Source: an uncultured Acinetobacter sp. (GTDB taxonomy: Bacteria; Cyanobacteriota; Vampirovibrionia; Gastranaerophilales; Gastranaerophilaceae). Taken from it: a stretch of 36,047 nucleotides of DNA. Of this stretch, positions 16,753 to 24,898 are shown one piece after another. A program made the position numbers and the translations under genes. The first letter of the stretch is position 1. Each line of letters starts with the position of its first letter. Location of the stretch: positions 1 to 36,047 of the forward strand of contig ONVC01000006.1 in the NCBI GenBank assembly GCA_900321205.1, written 5' to 3'. The notes under the pieces were generated by a model. It was not told the origin of the DNA and made no database searches. It saw only the letters and a program-made list of their open reading frames with translations.

Positions 16753-17799
16753 ATGTTTCAGTATTGCGGCGCTATACATATTCATTCACTATTTTCAGAC
16801 GGAACAGGGGATTTAAAAACAATTGTTAAAGCTGCAAAAAAATCCGGTTTAGACTGGGTAATCGTTACTGACCACAACACAATAGACGTAGAAGAAGGCG
16901 TTTTTGAAGGTGTTTATGTCGTAAGAGGTGAAGAAATATCACCGCACAGCGAAAATCATTATTTGGCATTAGGGATTAATGAAGTTATTGAACCTTGTGA
17001 TAATCCGCAAATATATGTTGATAAAGTCAGAAAACTCGGTGGTTTTGGTTTTGCAGCACATCCTGACGAGGGGGTTACGGTTGATGAAAACGGCAATTGT
17101 ATTCCGAGAAAAAACTCAAATCATTGTATCCGGTGGACAGATAAAAAAGTTAAACCTGACGGAGTTGAAATCTGGAACTGGTTTTCTAACTGGGCGGATA
17201 ATTATGATGACACATCTCTTTTAACAAAAGCGTACTCATTTTTCTTTAAGCATAAAATAATAAAAAATCCTTCTCCTTTAACATTAAGCTGGTGGGACAG
17301 TTTGAATAATGAAAGTGAAAATGTAGTTCCTGCGCTTGGCGGAGTAGATGCTCACGCACTTCTTATAAAAGATTATTTAATACCGCTTTATATTTTTCCA
17401 TATACAACCTGTTTTAAAACAATAAATAATGTAATTAATCTGAAAGAACCTTTGTCCGAAAATTTTAATGAGGCTAAAAAGCAAATCTTATCAGCAGTAA
17501 TAAAAGGTAATAATATTATTATTAATAAAAATATTTTTAAAGACATTCCGGAATTTTTAATCTGCAATAACGAAAATATTGCATACTGCGGAGAATGTAT
17601 AAATTTAGAAGAAAATACAACTTTGAAAATAAAATTAAATAAAAAGGCTGATATAAAGATTCTTTTAAACGGAAAAGAAATTTTTAAAACAAATGATAAA
17701 GTTTGTACTATCAAAGTAACAAAAAAAGGAAAATACAGAGCTGAGTTCACGTACAAAGGAAGAGGATTTGCATATACAAATCCGATTGTGGTTAAATAG
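16753..17799 (+). CDS. PHP-domain metal-dependent hydrolase
   Basis: A 348-residue protein with an N-terminal PHP phosphoesterase domain: HIHS (His9, His11), SDG (Asp16), VTDHN (Asp40-His41), VVRGEE, FAAHPDE and GGVDAH. All expected metal ligands appear intact. Residues about 260-348 form a beta-rich C-terminal domain (KIKLNKKADIKILLNGKEIF, GKYRAEFTYKGRGFAY), probably an immunoglobulin-like or substrate-binding module. AAGGG precedes the ATG. It sits between the two dehydratase-activator-like paralogues and may cleave a phosphate ester in their pathway; that link is inferred from gene order only. Confidence 0.85.
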   Translation: MFQYCGAIHIHSLFSDGTGDLKTIVKAAKKSGLDWVIVTDHNTIDVEEGVFEGVYVVRGEEISPHSENHYLALGINEVIEPCDNPQIYVDKVRKLGGFGFAAHPDEGVTVDENGNCIPRKNSNHCIRWTDKKVKPDGVEIWNWFSNWADNYDDTSLLTKAYSFFFKHKIIKNPSPLTLSWWDSLNNESENVVPALGGVDAHALLIKDYLIPLYIFPYTTCFKTINNVINLKEPLSENFNEAKKQILSAVIKGNNIIINKNIFKDIPEFLICNNENIAYCGECINLEENTTLKIKLNKKADIKILLNGKEIFKTNDKVCTIKVTKKGKYRAEFTYKGRGFAYTNPIVVK

Positions 17800-17818
17800 A
17801 TTTGAAAGCATAGCTGAA

Positions 17819-18991
17819 ATGATTATAAAAGATAAAAACGGAAATATAACAATATCACAAATGGATGACACAATCGCGGCTAAGGAAAGAGTTATTGCCT
17901 GGCCGAGAATGGGTAATATTGATTTATCCATGGAAGCTCTGGTAAGTTCTTTAGGTGCAAAAATTGTTATGCCTCCGCCAAATACCAATCAGGCACTTGA
18001 AATCGGTGTAAAAAACAGTATTGAAGGAATTTGCCTCCCGTATAAACTTAATCTTGCAAATTATGTTATGGCTCTTGAAAAAGGTGCAAATACGCTTATG
18101 ATGTTTCAGGCTCCGGGCTCGTGTCGTTTTGGTAACTATACAAAAATGGCTCAAAAAACACTCAAAAAAATGGGATATGAGTTTGATATGTGCGTTTTTG
18201 ATATGTATCAAAGCAAGATGAAACAAACGCTAAAAGCGTTCTGGCACGTAACACACTGTCTTAATCCGTATAGATATTATAAAGGGTTCAGCACAGGATT
18301 TAATAAAGCATTTGCTATTGATACTGCTGAAAGACTTTTGTTTTACACCCGTCCGAGAGAACTTAACAAAGGTGATGCGGAAAAGTGCTACAAAAAATGG
18401 TACAAAATTATCCATGAAACAAGTTCTATCTCAGGTTGTAAAAAATTAAAAAAGCAGGTTATTGAAGATTTTAAAACTATCCCGATTGATAAAGACAGAG
18501 TTGTACCGAAAGTGTATCTACTCGGTGAGTTCTTTGTGCTTCTTGACCCTTTTGCAAATCAGGAAATAGAAAAAACTCTGGGCGATTTAGGTGTAGAAGT
18601 TGAAAGACAGATATTTTTCTCGGATTGGTTAGAACACGTTTTAAAACCGTCTTTCTTTTATAAAAAAGAATCTCACAGAGAAAGATGTGTAAGATACGCA
18701 CAAGATTATATGAAAAGAGCGATAGGCGGTGAATGTATTGAAACTGTTGGCGATACGGTATATGGTGCACGAAATGGTATTGATGGTATAATACATATAA
18801 TGCCGTTTTCCTGTATGCCGGAAATCGTTGCTCAAAACATTTTACCTAAAGTTAGTAAACAAGAGGATATTCCTGTTTTGGAACTTGTTTTAGATGAGCA
18901 AACGGGTAAAGCCGGAAATATTACAAGAATAGAGGCTTTTATAGATTTGGTTAAAAGAAGGAAATTAAAGAATATAAAGGAGAGTGTATAA
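17819..18991 (+). CDS. Acyl-CoA dehydratase activase-related protein (COG3581-like)
   Basis: The 390-residue protein, counted from the ATG at 17819 (19 bases after the PHP stop), is the larger paralogue of 15642-16739. Fe-S and fold motifs are WPRMGNIDLSMEALVSSLGA, EGICLPYKLNLANY, MFQAPGSCRFGNY, GGECIETVGD, IMPFSCMPEIVAQN and LDEQTGKAGNITRIEAFIDLV. Conserved Cys in CLPYK, GSCRFG and FSCMPE are the likely cluster ligands. An in-frame ATG at 17768 would overlap the PHP gene and has no ribosome binding site. The two paralogues may form a heterodimer like HgdAB. An ATPase activator must be encoded elsewhere if they work by the classical mechanism. Confidence 0.8.
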   Translation: MIIKDKNGNITISQMDDTIAAKERVIAWPRMGNIDLSMEALVSSLGAKIVMPPPNTNQALEIGVKNSIEGICLPYKLNLANYVMALEKGANTLMMFQAPGSCRFGNYTKMAQKTLKKMGYEFDMCVFDMYQSKMKQTLKAFWHVTHCLNPYRYYKGFSTGFNKAFAIDTAERLLFYTRPRELNKGDAEKCYKKWYKIIHETSSISGCKKLKKQVIEDFKTIPIDKDRVVPKVYLLGEFFVLLDPFANQEIEKTLGDLGVEVERQIFFSDWLEHVLKPSFFYKKESHRERCVRYAQDYMKRAIGGECIETVGDTVYGARNGIDGIIHIMPFSCMPEIVAQNILPKVSKQEDIPVLELVLDEQTGKAGNITRIEAFIDLVKRRKLKNIKESV

Positions 18992-18992
18992 A

Positions 18993-20051
18993 ATGACAGA
19001 AACAAAATCAAGAAACAGAATGACATTTGAAAGACTAAAATATTACAGACACCTAGGTGGTGGTGCGTTAACTTGCATAAAAAGTCGTTTGTCAAAAACA
19101 CCAAAGCCCTTATGTTTTTCACTCATGGTTACAAATAAATGTAATTGTAACTGTGATTTTTGTTTTTGGAAGCATAAAAATGATCATGACGATATGCCGC
19201 TTGATGAAATTCAAAGATTATTGAAAGAAGCAGGAGAGATTGGATATTTAGACAGTATTTTATGGGGCGGCGAACCACTATTAAGACAAGATTTTACAGA
19301 AATTTGTAAAGCTTCCCACGATGCGGGTTTATATACGAAAATAGCAACAAACGGGTGGTTTTTACAGGAAAATCCGGGGTTTGGTCAATATACGGATTTG
19401 ATGTTTGTTTCTCTTGATGCTATCGGAAAAGCTCATGATGATATAAGACATTTGCCGGGAATCTGTGACAGAGTGATGAATGGTGTTGAGTACCATAAGA
19501 TACATTCTCCAAAGATGAGAATTTATGTATGTTGCACGGTTTCTGCCCAAACAGACTTTGAACAAATAAAAGAGGTTGCTCAATATTGTAAAGATGCGGA
19601 TATTCTTTTGTATTTTACGGTTAATAAATCAAATCAGGCTTTAGAAGAGGCTCAAAATGTAAAAGATACCGAGCTTGAAAGTGATCAGTTAAAGGAAATA
19701 TTTATAAAAATTAAAGATTTGAAAAAACAAGGTTTCCCGATTAGAAATTCCGATTACTTTATGGATTATATTATTGACAAAAAAAATTATTATGAATGCC
19801 ACTGGCCAAGAATTTCTACCGTAATATACTCAAACGGTGATATGCTTCAATGTTACGACAGACAACCATTCATAAGTGTAAGAGGAAGAGCTTTAAAAGA
19901 TGTTATAAAAGACCCGGTCTTTGTAGAAAGTGTAAATAAATGTAAAGATTGTAAATTGGCTTGTGTAGGTAACTATGCCCTTGATGCATCAGGACTTTGG
20001 CGCTTAGAGTGGCCTGCAATCAAATCACTCATGCAGATTGCTATTACATAA
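18993..20051 (+). CDS. Radical SAM protein with C-terminal SPASM-like cysteines
   Basis: A 352-residue radical SAM enzyme. The SAM-cluster motif is Cys50-x3-Cys54-x2-Cys57 in NKCNCNCDFCFW. GGEPLL (SAM amino group contact) and VSLDAIGKAHDDIR follow. After residue 270 there are YECHWPRIS, SNGDMLQCYD and CKDCKLACVG, resembling a SPASM/twitch auxiliary cluster. The ATG at 18993 has AAAGGAG upstream and starts one base after the previous stop, so it belongs to the preceding operon. The overall look is like HpnH/MoaA-type proteins, but no precise family can be named. An anaerobic modification of a lipid or small molecule is inferred from its neighbours. Confidence 0.85.
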   Translation: MTETKSRNRMTFERLKYYRHLGGGALTCIKSRLSKTPKPLCFSLMVTNKCNCNCDFCFWKHKNDHDDMPLDEIQRLLKEAGEIGYLDSILWGGEPLLRQDFTEICKASHDAGLYTKIATNGWFLQENPGFGQYTDLMFVSLDAIGKAHDDIRHLPGICDRVMNGVEYHKIHSPKMRIYVCCTVSAQTDFEQIKEVAQYCKDADILLYFTVNKSNQALEEAQNVKDTELESDQLKEIFIKIKDLKKQGFPIRNSDYFMDYIIDKKNYYECHWPRISTVIYSNGDMLQCYDRQPFISVRGRALKDVIKDPVFVESVNKCKDCKLACVGNYALDASGLWRLEWPAIKSLMQIAIT

Positions 20052-20058
20052 TCAGCAT

Positions 20059-20077
20059 GCCATAATTTTGTTATGGC
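20059..20077 (+). promoter_or_regulatory. Intergenic hairpin before the SLBB gene
   Basis: GCCATAA-TTTTG-TTATGGC is a perfect 7-bp stem eight bases after the radical-SAM stop codon. No T-run follows, so it is more likely an mRNA-processing or stabilising hairpin than a terminator. Confidence 0.35.
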
Positions 20078-20108
20078 TATCACAGAGAATCGTGGAAGGA
20101 TTTTTATA

Positions 20109-22511
20109 ATGTTGAAAAAGTTATTTACGTTGTTTATATTACTGGCATTTTGTTCTAATTATGCAGTTTTTGCCGCAGACCCGACAGCTATAAATCCAAA
20201 AAGCAGTGACGCTTTTGAGGATAACGAGCAGGAACTGAAAAAGGATAATTCCGTAAGGTCGCCATTAAGCGAGATAGAAAAAATATACAACGGAAAAGAG
20301 AATGCAGGCTCCAGGAATATACTGTATCAGGCAGGATATAACCTCTTTACGGCAACAAGTGCCGCAGTTTCAACGACAGGAAAGTACGATAGTTCATACA
20401 AACTGGGTATAGGAGATAAAATCAATGTGTTTTCATACGGTGATTCTGTTGATGTAATATCATTGTCAGGATCAAATCTTATATCTCCTAATACGACCGT
20501 CAGTATAGGTTCTAACGGAAGTATTTTTATTCCGGGCGTCGGACTTTTTAATGCTGATGGCAGAACTTTAGGCGAAGTTGAAAGCGAAATAAATAATGTG
20601 GCAAGAAAAAAATATTCTAATATGAAAATAAGACTTCAGGTTGCTTCCGGAGCCTTTTCGATCTTTGTATATGGTGAAGTAAGAAAGCCGGGTAAAGTTT
20701 ATGTCGGTAATAATACTACCATATTGGATGTATTAAATGCAGCAGGTGGGGTTAAAAAGTCAGGTACTTTAAGAAATATTAAACATAACAATAAATATGT
20801 TGATTTGTATAATACTTTGTTTTTAGGTAATGACAACGGTATTATGTTAAGACCTAATGATAAAATTTTTGTAGATAAAATTAAAAATACAATGGCATTC
20901 AAAAATGGTGTTGCAGCCCCCGGTATTTATGAGTTTAAAACCGGTGAAACCGTTGATGATATTATTAAATACGCAGGCGGCTTATTGGTAACGACTCAAA
21001 GAGATGATGTTACCATGGTTAGTTTTGATAAAATTTTAAAGCAAAAAACAGCTCAGAATGTACCTTATTTAAAAGCTAAAGCAACAAAGCTGTCAAACGG
21101 TGATACTTTTCAGTTCAAAGAACTCTATAATGATGTGGAAAATACTGTTACAATACAGGGAAATATCAAGCATCCTGCAACATACGCATACAAAGAAGGT
21201 ATGAGATTATCAGATATACTCAAAAATGAAGACGAACTCAGAGAAGAAACATTCATATATCAGGCTGTTATAAGAAGAATATCCGGTCAAAATAACGTTA
21301 TAGAAACCATTCCTATATATTTAAAAGAATTTTTCTCAGGAATGAATGATCCGATTTTGCAGCCAAGAGACGTTATTACCATTTATAAAAATACAAACTC
21401 CAGTTTTGTTGATGTATATGGTTGTATAAACACTCCAAAACATATTCCTTATACATCTAATATGACATTAAAAGATGTTTTATCTGATATACAATTTATG
21501 GAATCAGAAGTAAGTTCAACAGAAATAAATACAAAAACAGATGATAATACAATCTCTCAGTCGGATAAAGAAAATGGAGATGTTCAGATAAAAGTATCTA
21601 CTGAAAATTCCAATAAACTTATTCCGGCAGAAAAAATTGCAGTTGAAATATCAAATGCTTCCGGTTCAAATCTGCGATTATTATATCTATATGACATTAT
21701 GATTCGTAGTGATGCTGCTGCATCAATAAAATTGAAGCCGGAGGATAAGATTTTCTTCAGAACTCTCAGAGATAATGAAATTATTAAAACCGTTAAAATT
21801 TCAGGCTTTGTTAAAAAACCAGGGGTATATTCGTTTGTGAAGGGGCAAAGATTGACTGATATAATTGAAATGGCGGGCGGACTTGATGAAGAGGCTGACT
21901 TAAGAGGTATTATTTACAGACGGTCCAATGTAAAAAACAAACAGGTCAATTTGGCAATTAAAAATACAGAAAAGGATATAAGACTTCTTGAAGGAAGGCT
22001 TGCCTCCGGTTATAAGCAGAGTGTTAATGATCAATCAACAAAAATGACACTTATAGAGCAAATGAAAGAAAGCAATGAAACAATTGCAAAACAGTACAAT
22101 GGTCAAATTGCACTAAATATTAAGAGCAATGATTTAAGTAAAATAAGTGATTATGACAATCTTGAATCCCAAGATGGTGATGACATATATATACCAAGAA
22201 TGTCTACTTATATCGCGGTAATAGGTGAAGTATATAATGAACAGGCTTTTGTTTATAAAAAAGGTGCAACCGTTAAAAGTTATATCAAGCAGGTCGGCGG
22301 ATATACACCGAATGCAAACAAGTTCAGAATATATAAAGTCGGAGTAAACGGAAGAGCTGAAAGAACACATTTAAGAACAAAAGTGGCTGCAGGAGATACT
22401 ATTGTTGTACCAAGACGTATAGCAGGAAATGACTGGTTAACTCCTATTTCTCAAACTTTGACTTCTTTTGCGAATATAGCGCTAATGTTCTTTCTTGTTA
22501 GAAGATACTAG
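20109..22511 (+). CDS. Wza-like polysaccharide export protein with six SLBB repeats
   Basis: An 800-residue exported protein. Its signal peptide is MLKKLFTLFILLAFCSNYAVFA with cleavage before ADP; the Cys is not in a good lipobox. A poly-export domain follows (about 95-170, LGIGDKINVFSYGDS). Six SLBB units start at VYGEVRKPGKVYV, KNGVAAPGIYEF, IQGNIKHPATYAY, VYGCINTPKHIPY, ISGFVKKPGVYSF and VIGEVYNEQAFVY. Classical Wza has far fewer. The C-terminus (LTSFANIALMFFLVRRY) is a hydrophobic helix that could cross the outer membrane as in Wza. No Wzc, Wzx or glycosyltransferase lies nearby. AAGGA precedes the ATG at 20109, which I prefer to 20073 because only this start exposes the signal peptide. 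Confidence 0.85.
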   Translation: MLKKLFTLFILLAFCSNYAVFAADPTAINPKSSDAFEDNEQELKKDNSVRSPLSEIEKIYNGKENAGSRNILYQAGYNLFTATSAAVSTTGKYDSSYKLGIGDKINVFSYGDSVDVISLSGSNLISPNTTVSIGSNGSIFIPGVGLFNADGRTLGEVESEINNVARKKYSNMKIRLQVASGAFSIFVYGEVRKPGKVYVGNNTTILDVLNAAGGVKKSGTLRNIKHNNKYVDLYNTLFLGNDNGIMLRPNDKIFVDKIKNTMAFKNGVAAPGIYEFKTGETVDDIIKYAGGLLVTTQRDDVTMVSFDKILKQKTAQNVPYLKAKATKLSNGDTFQFKELYNDVENTVTIQGNIKHPATYAYKEGMRLSDILKNEDELREETFIYQAVIRRISGQNNVIETIPIYLKEFFSGMNDPILQPRDVITIYKNTNSSFVDVYGCINTPKHIPYTSNMTLKDVLSDIQFMESEVSSTEINTKTDDNTISQSDKENGDVQIKVSTENSNKLIPAEKIAVEISNASGSNLRLLYLYDIMIRSDAAASIKLKPEDKIFFRTLRDNEIIKTVKISGFVKKPGVYSFVKGQRLTDIIEMAGGLDEEADLRGIIYRRSNVKNKQVNLAIKNTEKDIRLLEGRLASGYKQSVNDQSTKMTLIEQMKESNETIAKQYNGQIALNIKSNDLSKISDYDNLESQDGDDIYIPRMSTYIAVIGEVYNEQAFVYKKGATVKSYIKQVGGYTPNANKFRIYKVGVNGRAERTHLRTKVAAGDTIVVPRRIAGNDWLTPISQTLTSFANIALMFFLVRRY

Positions 22512-22527
22512 TTATGGATTTGAATAC

Positions 22528-23166
22528 ATGGAAAAACGAAATTACAACCGAAGATATCCGGAAGACTACGGATTCATAAGAACAACTTGGATTACATTGT
22601 TCCTGTGGTTTGTAGTTTGGCCTGCGGCATTCTTGTGGTACACAACTTGTGTTAAAGGCTGGAAGAATGTGGATAGACGCAAACGTTATGTTTACACGTC
22701 TAACCATCAGTCTTATATTGATCCTCCGTTAATTTCAGTTGTTGCAAACGCTCCGGTTGCGTATATGGCGAAAAAAGAACTTTATGAACACAAGAATCCT
22801 TTCATAAGATTTTTGGTTATAAGTTTAGGTGCTTTTTCCGTTGACAGAGAAAATCCCGAAAAAGCAACAATAAAAACTATTATTGATATAGCAAAGAAAA
22901 CAAAATGGAACATAGGAATGTTTCCTCAGGGAAGACAGATAAAAGATGGCGAAAAATTCAATGATATAAAGCCGGGGTTTGTTGCAATTGCAAAACTTGC
23001 CAAAATGGATATTGTTCCGATTGCGATATGTAATTTTACAGGTTACACCTGGATTCCTTTTATGAAACATCTGACTTTAAAAATAGGTAAACCTATATCT
23101 TATGAACTTCCGGAGGAAGAAATTGTAAAACAATGGGTTGATTATATGAAAGCGAATGCAGATTAA
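22528..23166 (+). CDS. 1-acyl-glycerol-3-phosphate acyltransferase-like protein (PlsC family)
   Basis: A 212-residue PlsC/LPLAT acyltransferase that would esterify a lysophospholipid or related acceptor at the membrane. A hydrophobic segment (about 18-38, WITLFLWFVVWPAAFLWY) precedes the acyltransferase motif SNHQSYIDPP (NHxxxxD). Motif II reads FPQGRQ instead of the usual FPEGTR, and motif III is VPIAICNF. The change in motif II may reflect an unusual acceptor. The ATG at 22528 is preferred to a TTG at 22495 inside the SLBB gene. It sits between envelope and radical-SAM genes. Confidence 0.85.
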   Translation: MEKRNYNRRYPEDYGFIRTTWITLFLWFVVWPAAFLWYTTCVKGWKNVDRRKRYVYTSNHQSYIDPPLISVVANAPVAYMAKKELYEHKNPFIRFLVISLGAFSVDRENPEKATIKTIIDIAKKTKWNIGMFPQGRQIKDGEKFNDIKPGFVAIAKLAKMDIVPIAICNFTGYTWIPFMKHLTLKIGKPISYELPEEEIVKQWVDYMKANAD

Positions 23167-23232
23167 CCTATTGAATATACATTACCCCTGTGATACCTTA
23201 TAAATAGCTTTGAAACACAGAGGAGAAATATA

Positions 23233-24771
23233 ATGAGAGTAAAAGAACAAAAAGCCATGTGGCAGTCGAACTCAATGGGTGCTTTTGACAGACTTAAACT
23301 TAATTTTAATAATTTTGTAATAGACCAGACAATTAATTATTTGGGACATAATTTTTCAAAACAAAAACTTATAAATCTTGCTAAAATATTTGAAAAAATC
23401 GCAGGTTCAAAAGGTGGTATAAATCACGCAAGAAGAATGCAGTGGCTTTTTGAATCTGAGCACGCTCACCTTTTCTGGTGGAAAAAGATTTTAACAGAAC
23501 TTCATCCAAATTGCAGAAATAAATGGATTAAAAACTTTTTCGTTAACGGATATTATGGAGATAATCTGAGAAAAAGAACAGAGTTCAATGAAAAGAACGG
23601 ATTTTTTCCGCCAACAGTTTTACTTGCAAGTATTACAAAAAACTGCAATTTCCATTGTAAAGGCTGTTGGGCACACGAATATGATGTCAGAGAAGACTTA
23701 ACAAAAGACAAATGGAGAGAGATTTTTACAGAAGCTCGTGATGTAATGGGTATTCATATATTTCCGATTGTTGGCGGTGAACCTTTTATCCGAAAAGAAT
23801 TTTTGGAACTTTGTGAAGAGTTTAATGACTGTACATTTATTACTTTCACAAACGGTTCTTTGATTACTGAAAAAACCGTGCGTGAACTTCAACGATTAGG
23901 TAATGTTCAGCCAATGTTCTCAATAAGCGGTTTAAAAGAAAATACTGACGCTGTTCGTGGCGAAGGTACTTTCGATATGGTAATGCAAAAAATGGATATG
24001 CTCAAAAAAGCAGGTATATTCTTTGGCGCTTCTGTTGTTGCAACTTCTCAAAACTGTGACGAAGTAACTTCTGATGAGTTTATGAAAATGCTATCAGATA
24101 AAGGCTGCCTGTGGACTTGGTTCTTCCACTATGTTCCGGTTGGAGACAGTCCTGATATTTCTATGACACCAAACGCAAATCAAAGAAGACAAATTTTGAA
24201 AGCCGTTTATAACGCAAGAAATACACTTCCTATGATGACGGTTGATTTCTGGGGTGACGGTCCTGAAATGATGGGTTGTATTGCAGGCGGCAGACAATAC
24301 GTTCACGTTAATCCGAAAGGGGATGTTGAACCTTGTACATTTGTTCACTTGGCAACACATAACGTAAATAACTGTACACTTACAGAAGCTCTTGCTTCAC
24401 CGTTTATGAGTGCAGTAAGAAACGGTATTCCGTATGAAGACGGAAATATGCTCAGACCTTGTATGATTGTTGACAGACCTGATGTTTTAAGAAAATACTA
24501 TCAGGAGTTTAAACCGTACGAAACTCATGAAAACGCAGCAGCATATTTAACTGATCCGCAGATTACATCTGAGATTGATAAATATTCATCAGAAGTAAAA
24601 GAAATCTTAGATAAAGACTGGAGAGAAAATCTCTGGATGACAATATTTCCGCTTGAAGGCGAATATTATATTGACAGAGATCACTTCTGCTCAACAGAAA
24701 AACCCGGGGTAAATCAAACAACTGAACATTCTTGCAACGGTCAGTGTGCAGGCTGTGGTTGCCAGGGGTAA
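23233..24771 (+). CDS. Radical SAM protein with cysteine-rich C-terminal tail
   Basis: A 512-residue radical SAM enzyme. The cluster motif is Cys138-x3-Cys142-x2-Cys145 in KNCNFHCKGCW, with VGGEPFIR and FSISGLKENTDAVRG downstream. A second cysteine set (GCIAGGRQYVHVNPKGDVEPC, RPCMIVDRPD) resembles a SPASM-type auxiliary cluster site. The last 20 residues end HSCNGQCAGCGCQG, five more Cys that may bind a third cluster or metal. The first 130 residues are helical and not part of the core. AGAGGAG lies just before the ATG. The family is not recognised. The last codons and stop form a GGGGTAAATAT repeat. Confidence 0.85.
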   Translation: MRVKEQKAMWQSNSMGAFDRLKLNFNNFVIDQTINYLGHNFSKQKLINLAKIFEKIAGSKGGINHARRMQWLFESEHAHLFWWKKILTELHPNCRNKWIKNFFVNGYYGDNLRKRTEFNEKNGFFPPTVLLASITKNCNFHCKGCWAHEYDVREDLTKDKWREIFTEARDVMGIHIFPIVGGEPFIRKEFLELCEEFNDCTFITFTNGSLITEKTVRELQRLGNVQPMFSISGLKENTDAVRGEGTFDMVMQKMDMLKKAGIFFGASVVATSQNCDEVTSDEFMKMLSDKGCLWTWFFHYVPVGDSPDISMTPNANQRRQILKAVYNARNTLPMMTVDFWGDGPEMMGCIAGGRQYVHVNPKGDVEPCTFVHLATHNVNNCTLTEALASPFMSAVRNGIPYEDGNMLRPCMIVDRPDVLRKYYQEFKPYETHENAAAYLTDPQITSEIDKYSSEVKEILDKDWRENLWMTIFPLEGEYYIDRDHFCSTEKPGVNQTTEHSCNGQCAGCGCQG

Positions 24772-24775
24772 ATAT
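24765..24775 (+). repeat. GGGGTAAATAT copy at a stop codon
   Basis: An exact 11-mer whose GGG-TAA supplies the final Gly and stop of the radical-SAM gene at 23233-24771. Confidence 0.6.
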
Positions 24776-24781
24776 ATTGTG

Positions 24782-24797
24782 TTGGGTTAGTACCCAA
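24782..24797. repeat. Small inverted repeat TTGGGT/ACCCAA
   Basis: TTGGGT-TAGT-ACCCAA with a 4-base loop, 10 bases after the radical-SAM stop and followed by TTTAT. It could be a weak first hairpin before the stronger terminator at 24818-24854. Confidence 0.4.
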
Positions 24798-24817
24798 TTT
24801 ATAGTCCAATAATTAAT

Positions 24818-24860
24818 AAAAGTTGTTCTGCAATTATATAACTGAACAACTTTTATTTTG
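24818..24860 (+). terminator. Rho-independent terminator of the 15.6-24.8 kb cluster
   Basis: AAAAGTTGTTC (24818-24828) pairs perfectly with GAACAACTTTT (24844-24854), loop 15 bases, then ATTTTG. The stem is symmetric with A and T tails, so it may act on both strands. It closes the co-directional cluster. Confidence 0.75.
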
Positions 24861-24886
24861 GGCTTTATTTTATTACAAATTTATTC

Positions 24887-24892
24887 TACAAT
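24887..24892 (+). promoter_or_regulatory. -10 box, probable leaderless start of the lipid kinase
   Basis: TACAAT, six bases (ACGAAT), then ATG at 24899. No ribosome binding site can fit. Confidence 0.5.
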
Positions 24893-24898
24893 ACGAAT

